From the NCBI GenBank assembly GCA_026225945.1, contig JAMJFZ010001133.1, positions 3,306,501-3,370,500 of the forward strand: DNA of 64,000 nt, written 5' to 3'. A program made the position numbers and the translations under genes. The DNA comes from Cricetomys ansorgei (lineage: Eukaryota; Chordata; Mammalia; Rodentia; Nesomyidae). Numbering within the stretch: position 1 is the first letter of the stretch; each line of letters starts with the position of its first letter. Under the pieces are notes generated by a model. The model was given only the letters and a program-made list of their open reading frames with translations, did no database searches and was not told the origin of the DNA. Shown piece by piece: positions 1 through 10,589 of this stretch.

Positions 1-324
1 AACTGCACAGCAGGATAGGTGTAGATAACAGAGTTGCACTATGCATTCCAAAAGTCTAGAAGAAAGTGTTTTCTTGAATTACACGAAGCAGTGATAGACA
101 TTTGAGGAAATATATATTGTTAGCCTGATTTAAACACTAAGCAAGTATTAAAACATCACACACAAACTCATTAATATTAATATTATTATGGAGTTTGTAA
201 TGTATCAGTTAAAAATAAATTTTATGAAAATGGTCCATAGCTTTTTGTTTTGTGTGAAAGTTGTATTAAATGTTCTTAGTGTTTTTCATTTTACATTCTT
301 GGTTGTCACATTGGTTTGAAATGT
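1..324. other. Unassigned AT-rich sequence
   Basis: Non-repetitive-looking AT-rich DNA with no plausible exon, RNA gene or mobile element that I can recognise. Confidence 0.5.
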
Positions 325-360
325 CATCTTGTCACAACCTAGAATCATCTGGGAGGAGAG
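325..360 (+). mobile_element. LTR-like rodent repeat, 5' piece (split by L1)
   Basis: The short segment with 'cacaacctagaatcatctgg' matches the head of a common rodent repeat. Its usual continuation (gaggaacctcaattgaggaa-like) resumes only after position 1006, so this is the left half of one element cut by the L1 at 361-1005. The family name is not certain. It behaves like a MaLR-type LTR, with an AATAAA-like signal near its 3' end in other copies. Confidence 0.6.
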
Positions 361-1005
361 CTTTTGTTTTTGCTTTTTAGCATTCTTTCATTTATTTTAG
401 ATCGAATATTGCTTTTCTTCCTCTCTCACACCTTATTTTTTCAGTATCCTTTTCAAGCTTTCTTTTTAAAAGGGAGGAAGAAATTTCTTGTTTATTTTTA
501 ATTATTTGTTTTATTTTTGAGATTATAATATAATCACATCATTTCTCCCTTCTCTCTCCTCCCTCCAAACCCTCCCCTATCACCTTCTTTCTTTCTTTCA
601 AATTCATGGTATCTTTTAAAATTGTTACTGCATATCTTTATCAGTATAATATCTATATTCCTAAATATAACTTGTTCAGTATATTTAGTGTTAGTTATAC
701 GTATATGACTTCAGGGATGACCACTTGGTATCGGATAGCTCTTGCCTAGGGAAGAGTATTTCTCCCACGTTCAGTATTCCTTAGTTGCCTGTAGTAATTT
801 GTGTAGGGTTGAGGCCTCCTGGGCTTTCCCCTGTCCACATTAGCTTGTCAGTTGCTGTTGCCCTTGTTCCGCACATGTTTGGGCAGTCGTGTTGGTAAGG
901 CTTTATATGTGTAGCTTCTGACATTAGTAGGAGACACAATCTCGTAGCAAATGTCCCAGGCCTCTTACAATTCTTACAGCTCTTTACAATTGTTCTTCTC
1001 CTGAG
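361..1005 (-). mobile_element. L1 LINE, 3' UTR only, 5'-truncated
   Basis: The segment reads as a rodent L1 3' UTR on the minus strand. It starts on the left with a decayed poly(T) (the poly(A) tail read in reverse), then a C/T-rich block near 545-600, then the 'ccttagttgcctgtag' and 'cttctgacattagtaggaga' parts typical of this UTR. It is flanked by an imperfect 13-bp target duplication, 'tctgggaggagag' at 348-360 and 'cctgggaggatag' at 1006-1018. Removing the insert makes the flanking LTR-like repeat continuous. No ORF2 coding part remains. Confidence 0.8.
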
Positions 1006-1362
1006 CCTGGGAGGATAGTCTTACTGAGGAATTGTCTAGATCAGGTTGGCCTGAGGGCAATCATGTGGGGGATTGTTAGACTCTTAATTGTGGTGAGGAG
1101 ACCCAGTCTGAATGTAGGACATACCATTTTACGGGCTGGGCTCTAACCTTATAGGACATGAGAAAGTTGGATGCAAAACAAGAAGGCAGGCAGCACAAAC
1201 GTGTTTCTTTCTGCTCTGGATTATGGATTGGATGTGATCAGCTCCTTGATCTTGATTTGCTTTCCCCCAGTGATGGACTGTAACCCAGAAGTGTAGGCTG
1301 GATAAACCTTTCCTCCCTCAGTTACTTGTGTCAGGTTATCTTCTTACTGCAGCAGAAGCTAT
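1006..1362 (+). mobile_element. LTR-like rodent repeat, 3' piece (split by L1)
   Basis: This continues the element begun at 325-360. It holds 'ttgtctagatcaggttggcc', the 'gatggactgtaaccc' block, an 'ataaacc' polyadenylation-like signal near 1302, and the 3' part 'tgtgtcaggttatcttctta' followed by an A/G-rich end. Similar 3' ends occur at 15.57-15.79 kb and 63.38-63.74 kb in the same orientation. It is probably a MaLR-type LTR, but I cannot fix the family name without a repeat library. Confidence 0.65.
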
Positions 1363-1690
1363 GAGGCTTGGTGTGATTCTGCTGAGTCTGAATCCGGTGC
1401 TTGCTTTGTATGGTCCGTGACGCACGTGAACTCATGCTTATTTGACTTTGAGAAGATGTTGAAGGCCTTAGTTGAGAAAAATCTGAATCCACAGAAGCAT
1501 GATACCATGTTTGCTTCTACCTAAGACTGGAGCTGGGATAAGAATGAGGCAAGATTAGCTGTCCAGGGGCAGATTTGAAGGAAGTACTGAATATCCCAGT
1601 CACAAATGTGTCCTTTTAGGTCTGCAGTCTAGGAACCCCTTTTGCCTCATCCTAGACCTGGTCCCACCAGGAGCTTGTTTAGTTTTAATT
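1363..1690. other. Unassigned sequence
   Basis: About 330 bases between two repeats. Nothing recognisable as an exon or mobile element. The 3' boundary is the target duplication of the B1 that follows. Confidence 0.45.
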
Positions 1691-1947
1691 GAAAGTTACT
1701 CATAAAAAAAAAAGAGAGAGAGAAAAGAAAAAAAGAAAAAGTAGCGTGGTGGTGGCAAATGCCTTTAATTCCAGCACTCGGGAGGCAGAGGCAGGCAGAT
1801 CTCTGTGAATTCGAGGTCTCACAAAGACAGGTCTGTGAGCCTGGTCTACAGAGTGAGTTCCAGGGTAGCCTGAGTTACAACCGAGAAACCCTGTCTTGAA
1901 AAAACAAAAACAAACAGACAAAAGAAAAAGAAAAGAAAGTTACTCAT
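1691..1947 (+). mobile_element. B1 SINE with perfect 13-bp target duplication
   Basis: B1 body (7SL-derived) from about 1741: 'gtggtggcaaatgcctttaa', 'ccagcactcgggaggcagag', 'ctggtctacagagtgagttc' and an A-rich tail. The direct repeat 'gaaagttactcat' at 1691-1703 and 1935-1947 is a perfect target duplication. Two oddities: an A/GA-rich tract of about 37 bases lies between the left duplication and the B1 head, and about 18-20 extra bases sit around 1817-1836 between the 'gaggtc' and 'agcctggtc' blocks. The short minus-strand reading frame over this area is only the reverse of the SINE. Confidence 0.9.
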
Positions 1948-3109
1948 TTGTCATGGGCTTGGGGCTCACCTTACATCTAACGCCCATGGCTTAGTTTCTT
2001 GTAACGTCTTTAACTCTCTTCTAGGTTCCTGAATCTTTACAAGAGTTTCAGGCTCAGTTTCTCTCTCATACAAGGGACTTCAAAGCTCAGACTCATGATT
2101 TCCACGAAAGAAGACTCTAAGGACAACATGGCTGTGATTGCTCATGGCACATCATTTCTACTTAAACCGATGTCTTCTTTTTATGTACTGTGTTTTATAT
2201 TTCTTCATTTTGTCATAAATCATCAATGTGTTTAAATGTTACTTAATCAGGATTTAATTTTATTAAAGTATAAGGAACTGTTGTAATATGCAACGTATGG
2301 TATATTTGAAATTGCTCCTTAATTTATTTGGAGATCAGCACTTTCATGTCACAGCTGATTAGAAAAAAAAATATACATTAAATTTTTAAAAGCAGAATCC
2401 ATTTTCTCCAGAATGATTAGTAGACAGAAAAATGGAAGCAAGAGCCTGAGTAATAAGTATTTGCCAAAATGATTAGTTTGACCTTCAATAATAGAATAAT
2501 TTTTATTTTGACTCATTCAGTGTTCCGGATCCTCAAAATAGCCCTGTTAAGCACCTGCTGATTCCTCTGTCCTGGCTGTGATTAAGCCCCTGCTAAGCAG
2601 GTGAGCCTAGCCAGGCTCAGAGAACACTGCTTTGCTTTGCAGCAGGACTTTGCTCACAAATAAGACTTCTGGACCTGGTGTATGTTCTGAAGCCAAGAAA
2701 AACGAAGGGTGGAAGTCTTACAAGGTGGAACAGAAAGTTATAATTTCACACTAATCCTCTAGTGAACAAACACTAATTATTAAGTGTTCTACTTCAGTGA
2801 TAATAGGGATGAGAAAGAGTTGATCTAATTAAACAACAAAAGTGTTTTTGTCGAGAACTTTGAATTTCTGTTAGAGGGTAGCAAGGAGGAAGAAACTTGA
2901 AATGATCTTTTGTCATTTCAAGGGCAATGATGGAATCAACTGGCATGGGTTTTCCTTCAGCTTAAAAACAATATAGGTTTCTCTGGAATCTAGTGTCCCT
3001 CATGCAGAAAATGGTGTTGGACCAGAAGGTGTTTAAGGCAGCAGCTGCCAAGCCCTGTTTGTGTACTGCCTGGCAGGTGTCAAGTAGTTGTTCAGAGACA
3101 GATAGGCCC
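1948..3109. other. Unassigned, repeat-poor sequence
   Basis: No gene or mobile element recognised. The AT-rich part around 2200-2520 has no open frame of note. It could be simple unique intergenic DNA. Confidence 0.45.
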
Positions 3110-3290
3110 AGGTTGAATTAAAGTTCTGCCACTACTACTTGGATCAGCTTCCCAGCACAGCTATGAAAACAGACATGATAACCATGTTTGCCTCATTAGG
3201 GTGTTTCAGTTCTGAGTGAATCCTGCATAGCATATGTTTAGCAGAGTGATTGATACGTACTAGATGCTGAATAACTACCTTAGTATTTTT
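3110..3290 (-). repeat. MIR SINE (ancient)
   Basis: The block 'gttctgccactactacttgg', then 'cctcattagggtgtttcagt', and 'actagatgctgaataactac' follows the order of an MIR read in reverse: tRNA-related start, central core, and a tail of the type 'agtaggtgctcaataaat'. It is strongly diverged. Confidence 0.6.
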
Positions 3291-3917
3291 GTTGCTCTCT
3301 GCCTTGTTTACAGAAAGTACGCTGAGTTAGTTATAAACACAGCTCTTCGTACTCCCCTTTTTTTATATAGCTCTATTTATCTTAATTGAACTAGAGAAAG
3401 AAGACACTATAACATTTCCTGGAGTAGCTGAAATCTGAATCTTCATTGCTGGTGTATTGCAGCCGTCACACTGACACATAATCTCAGTGGTTTAATTCTA
3501 GTAGCGATCTCTGCAGTTACAATTTCTCCACTCAAATTACTGTGAGTCATAAAGAAAACCTTCACATTTGGTCAGCACTGTTTCTCATTCAAACATAATT
3601 GAATGTGGGGTATAAATGATTGAGATAACCAACTCTATCCTAATCATGTTCCTCATCGTAAGTAAGTGAGAAATTACCATAGATACACTACTCTGTTCTC
3701 CTGGTTTATCAAAGGCCTATTTCTAGAACAGCATGTGTGAACCTTGTGCTCATTCCCCAGTGCCACTCCGTGACTAGCACTGAGTAATAGGTTTATCCTG
3801 GACACTTACATTCATCTCAGACTCCAGGAAGCTTGAGAGAAACATTTCAAAAAAATGTTCTGAAAAGAAAAATGTTATAAGGGCGATTTTCATGTCCCTG
3901 GGTGAGTAAATGATAAA

Positions 3918-3918
<1 letters not shown>
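3291..3918. other. Unassigned sequence
   Basis: No gene or mobile element recognised between the MIR and the AC microsatellite. Confidence 0.45.

Positions 3919-3959
<41 letters not shown>
3919..3959 (+). repeat. (AC)n microsatellite
   Basis: About 20 uninterrupted AC units, probably length-polymorphic. Apparent minus-strand peptides rich in Cys-Val come from this repeat and are not genes. Confidence 0.98.
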
Positions 3960-3962
<3 letters not shown>

Positions 3963-4786
3963 GACATCATCTTCATCTTTCTATGTAGACAACAAGTCTG
4001 CTTTTGTAATAAAGAGCACAAGTTAACCAGGAGACTTTTGTGACCACCAGGCAATTGATTCACCTGAGGGCTAGGCCAAATTACATTAATCAGGTTAATC
4101 ACAAATAATATTCTCAAGCACCGCTGGACCATGTGAGCAATTATCTTAGGTACACAATACTGTACTTAAGAATCCAGTTCTAAATCGTGGTTACCCAGTT
4201 CTTGCCTGCTAAGTGAGACATCTCAAGTGGTTTAAGGTTAGCAGCTAACACTGCATGGTTGTTAAAGTAGATTGGAAAAGAGGAAGCATCATACTGGCCC
4301 ATGGAAATATTATGTAGCATTAGAGTTTATAGTCTTAAAAGATGGGCGGATCAGGCATTTTAGTGAGCATGTGTGATTTATCAGTAGAGGGAATGAAACC
4401 CAATCCTGGGTCAGCTACCTTTTAAGCCAGTTTCTAAAACACATATTTTGAAATACTTCCTTTATTCTCATGGCTTTGAGACATCTCGTGGTCTTTGGAC
4501 ATTTTGACATACAAGCCCTGATCGGTTTGTTTTCTTTTCAACAATTAAAAATGCCATTTTGGCCAGAGAGGAACATCCTCTGACTGTGAGGGGGCAGTTC
4601 TCTATCTTTTGCCTGCTCCTCTCCTTGCATCCTCCATCCCTCAGTTGTCGTGAGAGAGACTAGACTGTGCCTTGGCTTCCAGTAGCTAGTTGGGGCTTCC
4701 AATGAGCTCTTTCCAAATGAGCTAAGTAATAAGGTGACTCAGCCCTTAAGAGATTAGTAGTATTATAAAACAAAACCCTTCTATGT
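3960..4786. other. Unassigned sequence
   Basis: About 830 bases with no recognisable gene, RNA or mobile element. Confidence 0.4.
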
Positions 4787-4930
4787 CCTGGTTACTTTTC
4801 TGGTGCTGTGATAAATACTCTGACCAAAGTGACTTAAGGGCTCACAGTTCCATGTTATGGTCAATCAGGATGGGAGAGTCTCAGTGGTCAGAGCCTGGGA
4901 CAGCTGGACTATTTAAATGGATTACTTGCA
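4787..4930 (-). mobile_element. LTR-like rodent repeat fragment (reverse)
   Basis: 'ggttacttttctggtgctgt' followed by 'gataaatactctgaccaaag' is the reverse complement of the 3' end of the same abundant rodent repeat seen at 1006-1362 and 63378-63738. The right boundary is vague. Confidence 0.55.
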
Positions 4931-5437
4931 CCCAAATTACCCAAGGACTAACAAAAATGTCAACCTGTGTGCTCCTCGAAGATCCTCGTGCATCAGATCA
5001 TGGAGGGCCTTAGTCTGGGGCTCTGTCATTTCATACGGCATTTCTGGTGATGCTTGGGAATGCTGAAGACCTTTCTTGGTACATCTTCTCCCAGAACCCT
5101 TGGACCTTATGGTTGCTTTCTATAGCAGTAACAGAAATAATTGTAGCTAGTGGTACCACACACTGGTTGCCAACAAAACATCAAGAACCACTCTGCATGT
5201 TTTATACTCAATATCTCCTCCTGAAAATAAATGAAGGAGTGTGGTGCTTTCAGGCTAGGGAACCGAATAAACATCACCAGTGAGTATGAAATCTGGAATT
5301 GATTCTAAGCCTGCTTAGTGTCAGGTGATACATTTCGGATTTTCAAGGCTACCTCTCTACTTGGAACTTAAGATTTTCTCCTTATGTCTGGAATCCTGGC
5401 TTGTTTGTTCTCATTTATTTCACATGCTCAGTTCTTG
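4931..5437. other. Unassigned sequence
   Basis: Contains several short chance reading frames. None has a recognisable domain or coding signature. Confidence 0.4.
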
Positions 5438-5672
5438 CTTTTGTTTTGAGGCAGGGCCTCATGTAACTCAAGCTGGCCTTGAACTTACAGTGTATCCAAG
5501 GAAGGTTATGAATCTCTGATCCTCGTGTCTCTGAGCCCCAAATGCTTCAGTTACAGCCCCAAATACAATTACTATTATGACAGGTTATAACAGGTCTATG
5601 TGGTATCTGGTAGCAAAACTAGACTTCATGAATGTTAGCCAAGCAAGCACTCTGCCAACTGACCCACATTTA
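5438..5672 (-). mobile_element. B4-type SINE (ID + B1-like dimer), reverse
   Basis: The left part ('gaggcagggcctcatgtaac', 'caagctggccttgaacttac') is the reverse of a B1-like unit. The right part ('gttagccaagcaagcactct', 'gccaactgacccacat') is the reverse of an ID-like, tRNA-derived unit. On the minus strand the order is ID then B1, as in B4. It is old and diverged. Confidence 0.6.
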
Positions 5673-7134
5673 TAGTTCACCACCCACTCACACTTTGATC
5701 TGTGGCAGTAATACTCCGAGTTTCTTTCCCGAGGTCCTGTTTATCATCAACCTTCCTAATTGACTTTCTCTAGCCTATATCCTTTTATGTTTAGGACTGA
5801 CTCAGGTTCTCACGGAAAGTATATCATCACTTGGGACTGCAAACTAGCTTATACACTACAATCTTAAAATGTGGAAGAGTGGTCACCATGTTGATACTTG
5901 GGCTGTTGTCCCTATGGTGTTGTTATACTGTTGGGAAATGATTGTTATCAATGTTGTGATTTATGAGGCTTGAGTCGTTAGGCTCTTGGTTCCAATCCCT
6001 ATGCCTGCAGTGGTTCTAATGTCATGGCTGACCTGTTCATGAAGCCTAGCTCTGTTTCCTTGTTTTGCCCCAATACAATGTCACACTTTGTAGTGTATGA
6101 AGACATGTACACTTTGTGCATGTCAATTTGAACAGATAAAGTGGATACCTTTGGTCATCTGTTCCTAAGAGGATTTCTTTCCTATCAAGTATAAGTTTTT
6201 GGCTTCCAGGTTCTTTCACAGGCCTAACAACTGATCATGTTACCCTAACCTTGTTCTTTGCTTTGCTTTTCTCTACTATACTACTCCCTGCTTGGTGTTC
6301 TAACATTGGCACATGAAAAAGCTTAATTGCAGGGTGTGTGTTCTGTGCAGTAGAGATCTTGGGGTAAGGAGGTCTGAGCAGGAGGACCACTTGGAAAGGT
6401 ATGGAGGATCTCACTGTGAAGCACTGGTTTGTAAGATCCATTTTCACTGCTCATGTACTTAGCTGGCTACACATTTTACACATTAACAAATAGGTACTCT
6501 GGGACCCCTGTGTTCCTGTCATCCCTATATAGGGACAAATTCTAACAGTGTGGTAATGAAAGCAAATGAAATGGTTTGGGCATCCTTCCCGTAATGATGG
6601 ACCACAAATGATCCATTATGAAGACCTATCAGCTTTGAGCAGTGAGCTCACCTGGACTCCGGGTTAAAACCAGGCCATTTCTGCTCGCCTGATCATTTGA
6701 CGAGGATAGGCCTAATATATCCAATGGGTTGACTACATTTCTCTCCTTCCCGCAAACGCAGCTCACTTCACTTTGGTGTCTGCTCCAATACAACCAGCTA
6801 AACTATCTTTAGTGAGGCCACCAGCAACTTTGGAAACTTTACTCCTGGTAGAAAATTATCTGTCCTCTTTGTTTTTGATCTTTTTGGAATCTGTGATATG
6901 ATTATCATTGTCTCCTTTAAGGATTCGAAGATCAAAACAATAGCATGTCTCTAGGTCCAGAGAAAATATTTTCATGGGCTTGGTGAATGAATGCAGCTAC
7001 TACAAACAAGTTTAACACAAAGTCTCTTCTCTCCCAGAGTCCATAGGCTTCTCCTCACTGACCTCTCTCACACACATATCCTGGTCCCAGACCCAGGAAA
7101 TCAGTCATCTTATTTCTGCCTTATCTCTGCTTTA
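5673..7134. other. Unassigned sequence
   Basis: About 1.46 kb without a recognisable gene or repeat. The minus-strand frame at 6235-6447 (70 codons) has no recognisable domain and is likely chance. Confidence 0.4.
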
Positions 7135-7560
7135 GTTTTTTTTTTCTTTACAATTTTAATAATATAACACATACAAATTAATACTTTGTCCTTTTACTAG
7201 CATGGTATTTGAAATGCCTTTCTGTGGTCACTTGTATCAGCAATTTGTTCTTCTTTATTGTTGTATGATAGTCTATTGCATTTGCTTAGCTACTTGATGG
7301 ATATTGTGTTTTGTCTAGTTTTTTAGTCATATTGAATACTTCTGCCAGATTTTTTTTTTCCTGTGGTTCATTTCTAATTCTATTGGTTCAGAAAACAGTC
7401 TAAGATTTCAATACTTTTAAATGATTGAAAGTTGTTTATCACCAATCTACAGCCTATTTTATTCTCTTGAAAGATGGTGTTCCGTTGTTAGGTTGAGTGC
7501 TCTGTAGATGTGAATTAGATCAAGTTGTTTATAGTGTTTTCCAATTCTTTTATACCCTTC
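7135..7560 (-). mobile_element. Old L1 ORF2 fragments (reverse)
   Basis: 'gttcttctttattgttgtat' with 'agctacttgatggatattgt' resembles the 3' part of L1 ORF2 read in reverse. 'gagtgctctgtagatgtgaa' with 'ttagatcaagttgtttatag' resembles an earlier ORF2 part, also in reverse. Many frame breaks, no coding capacity. Confidence 0.6.
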
Positions 7561-7744
7561 ATATATTCAAGCTATATTGGGTCGAGGAATGCACTTAGAG
7601 TCACATTTTCCCATATTTCCTCAGGCCTTTGATATTTGCCAGGCTCCCTGGAGGTCTTTTACATTCATCCTTGATACCGAAGTTGTGGAATTTATTACAT
7701 TAGTACTTCTCAGGCTTCTTCATGTCCACAATATCCCAGTGAAA

Positions 7745-8060
7745 ACTTAAAAAGTATTTTTTATTTATCCTTTGAGATTATATATATATATATCCCAGTC
7801 TCTTGCTTTCAAATCCCCCCAGATCCCCCCAGTATATCTTCCTTCCAATGTCATTGGTCTGTTTTTTTAACCACAGAGTCCAGTTGGTGCTGTTGAGAGA
7901 TGCATGGTGTATGATCATCTAGTGAAGTATGGGAAACATACCTGGTCCACATCTCTGAAGAGCTGGTGGCCTTTTTTCCCACAGACCTCAGCTGCCAATC
8001 TCCTCAGCTAAGGGAATTGTCACTTGGTTTCTTACTGAACCTGAGCAGAGTCTACCACCT
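7745..8060 (-). mobile_element. L1 3' UTR fragment (reverse)
   Basis: A T-rich start, '(TA)n' near 7780-7793, a C-rich block, then 'gagtccagttggtgctgttg', 'ggaaacatacctggtccaca' and 'gctgccaatctcctcagcta' follow the order of a rodent L1 3' UTR read backwards. Confidence 0.7.
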
Positions 8061-8828
8061 TTGATAAGTGGCACCCTAGGTTTCCCGTGTGGACTCCTAG
8101 AATTGGCACTAACTAAATGGCCACTAACTCTTAGCTGAGAAGAAAGTTTACCATAGGTTGTTAATGGCTTTTGATTGTTTTCTGGTGTCTCTAGAAGCAA
8201 TTTTGTCCACATTAATAACTTGCAAAAAAAAAAAATTAGAACAATACTATTCTTTCATGCCAGCATTCCTTGCAAGATGTCAACTCCCTCTTTTAGAAAC
8301 GGTCTCCTCAGCTGTTCTAGCACTCCATGTCTTCCTACCATTCTGGGCACTCTTCCTTTAAGCTTTAAGTCATTTAGATAGCCATACATCTTGGCACTAG
8401 GACAAGTTGCCCAGTTTAAAGACATTGCTTGCTTTGGCTTCTTGCATCACACCTTCCTCATAGAAGGTCTCAGTCATCCCCATGGCTTTAATTGCCACCA
8501 TAATTTACTTCTGAAATCCTTGTGTCTATTGTTGGCTTTTCCTTTGAACTCCAGATCCTTTTATTTATCAACTTACCCTTTACTTTCCCTCATCTACTTT
8601 ATTGGAAAATCAAATGTAAGTTCAAAATAGCGTGTGATCTTTTTGTCTCACCTGGTCTTTTACAGACACTTCTCTGACTCATGGATATTCCCACACTTTC
8701 CATTATTCTCGACATTCTTAGTAGGCCCACTTCTTTCCACAGACCTCTACCAATGACCATTGCTAAGTATTTCTCATTTTATCTGCTAAATGCCTGTGTG
8801 CTTTCTTTCTTTTCATTTCTTTTCTTTC
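8061..8828. other. Unassigned; possible ancient repeat near 8460-8630
   Basis: Mostly unrecognised. 'ccatggctttaattgccacc' followed by 'tttgaactccagatcctttt' resembles an ancient mammalian interspersed repeat, but the match is weak. Several overlapping short frames at 8158-8630 have no coding features. Confidence 0.35.
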
Positions 8829-8989
8829 TTTTTTTTTGGTTTGATTTTTGAGACACAGTTTCTCTGTTGTAACTGGTTGTCCTGGAACTCACTCTGTAGA
8901 TGAAGCTGGCCTTGAACTCACAGAGATCTGCCTGCCTCTGCCTCCTGAGTGCTGCCAGGATTAAAGGCATGTGCCATCACCACCTGGCA
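8829..8989 (-). mobile_element. B1 SINE (reverse)
   Basis: Poly(T) and 'gagacacagtttctctgttg', then 'gtcctggaactcactctgta', 'gccttgaactcacagagatc', 'tgcctctgcctcctgagtgc' and 'ccaggattaaaggcatgtgc' are a B1 read in reverse, near full length. Confidence 0.93.
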
Positions 8990-9550
8990 AGACCATTTCT
9001 TTCATGGATTTCTTTGAATCTGAACTATCAACTTCTTTTTTGAACCACTTAAAAGCATCTCTATTTTTTTTCTCTCTAGATTCCTTGGGCCGTCTTTTAC
9101 AGATTAAAAATATATTATGATTCTCTTCTGAAGTAATTTCTATATATTTATTTTGCTGTTAGGATAATGACCAGTGTCCAGTATGATGAAATACACGATC
9201 CTGCATGGTCTGCTTCTCCCGACCATTCCAGCCTCAGGTTCTGCCTTTGACCCAGTGTCCCTCAGTCCCCAGGGATGTCCTTTCAGTTTCAATGCTGGTC
9301 TTCCACAACTCCCTGAGGCTATCCTTTAATTTGATTTCATATAAATGGTTATCTCTCCATGGTGTTTAGAATTTTTATTACGTAGTTACTCCCTTCATGA
9401 TTTCCATGTTCATCACTAGGTTCCACTCTCAAGTGACTTGCATTGATCATGTGTAACGGAATACCAAGTATAGATCAAACTCTCAAAAAGATATGCTTAA
9501 AGCGTGAAAGCAAAGGAATGCAATTTATAATTATTGGCCTTATTCCATTT
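8990..9550. other. Unassigned sequence
   Basis: No gene recognised. The part near 9200-9350 has a faint flavour of an old interspersed repeat, too weak to name. Confidence 0.35.
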
Positions 9551-9668
9551 GTATTGGTTACTTTTTGTTGTTGTCACCAACATATCTGGTTGCTTCAACT
9601 TACATGAGGAAAGATTTATTTGGTTCACAATTTCCATGAGGGTGGACTCCTCATTCAAAGCATAACAG
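9551..9668 (-). mobile_element. LTR-like rodent repeat fragment (reverse)
   Basis: 'ggttactttttgttgttgtc' followed by 'gaggaaagatttatttggtt' matches the reverse of the abundant LTR-like rodent repeat. It is cut on the right by the L1 that begins near 9669. Confidence 0.55.
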
Positions 9669-10169
9669 CATCCCTATATTGTCATTTTTTTTCTTTAAAA
9701 TATTTTTTTATAAAATATATTTTGATGGTTTTTTTCCCCTCAGAAAGCTCCTCCCAGATCTTCCCTACCTTCCTACCCACCCAACTTCATGATCTTTCAT
9801 TCTGTTTCCCAAAACAAAGAGAACAATAAAAAACATCAAAACAAACAAAACAACCAAGCAAGATTAAAAAATAAAAATCCCCCCCAAAAATCCACAAAAC
9901 GAAACCAAACCACAGAATCTATTTTCTGTTGACCAACTACTTCTGTGCATGGGGCCTGCACTGGAGAGTGGTTGACATACACAGTGACACTCTATTTGAG
10001 AAAACTGGTTTTCCCTTTGCCAGTGGGTATCAATTACAAAGAGCTTCGTGGTTAAGAGTGGGAGCACATGTCCATTTATCCCTCTCAGTGCTGGGACTCC
10101 ATCTGACTTAAACCTGTGTAGGTCTTGTGCAAGCTGCCACAGTCTCTGAGAGTTCATAATTCTTTCGGG
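9669..10169 (-). mobile_element. L1 3' UTR, distal part (reverse), segment 1
   Basis: The 3' end of a rodent L1 read in reverse. An AT-rich tail is followed by 'ctcctcccagatcttcccta', 'cctacccacccaacttcatg', an A/C-rich stretch, 'tgcatggggcctgcactgga', 'gtgggtatcaattacaaaga' and 'gctgggactccatctgactt'. It is interrupted at about 10170 by an LTR-like insertion and resumes at 10590. The minus-strand frame at 9864-10157 is L1 UTR and not a gene. Confidence 0.85.
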
Positions 10170-10589
10170 GGTGGGGGAACTCTACTCAGTGACCCAGTGA
10201 CCCAGTGGGAGTTGACGATGCTATTGGATCTCTGTCTTCAGGGTTGGAGAGACCAGGCCCCTCCTTTTGCCTATGTCACAGCAGGTCCGCTGCCTGCTCT
10301 TGCCCCATGGCCATGTAATCCATGCAATCTGTGCGCTAAGGTTGGCAGGTGTATATTCCTTTGCCCAGGCTGAATAAAGTGATCTTGGTTTCCACCAGAA
10401 GGAGTACCGGAGTCTTTCTTGCACCTTGTCCTGCGCTACAAAATCGGGTCTGTGTCAGCCCTAGAACGGGGTCTCCCTTTCCTTTCGTTCCCCCTGCCCC
10501 TCTTCGTGTTCCTGCTTGTGATCTCAGCGCCTGGCGGGGAGAGCCGAACCCAGCCAGCAGGTAAGAGCTGGGAGAGAGACGCCGGAACA
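10170..10589 (+). mobile_element. LTR-like insertion inside the L1 3' UTR
   Basis: About 420 GC-richer bases foreign to the L1. The sequence can begin with TG (10172) and end with CA (10589), and has an AATAAA signal at 10373-10378 with a TATA-like 'gtatattcc' just upstream. 'cagccagcag' followed by 'gtaagagctggg' at about 10551-10572 has the shape of a splice donor. L1 sequence resumes on the right with 'cactgtttccttggagttat'. Probably a solo LTR, perhaps with leader sequence. I do not recognise the family and see no clean target duplication. Overlapping short frames on both strands have no domain. Confidence 0.55.

Noticed and set aside
3774..4132. Cys-Val-rich minus-strand peptides
   Set aside because: Pure translation of the (AC)n microsatellite.
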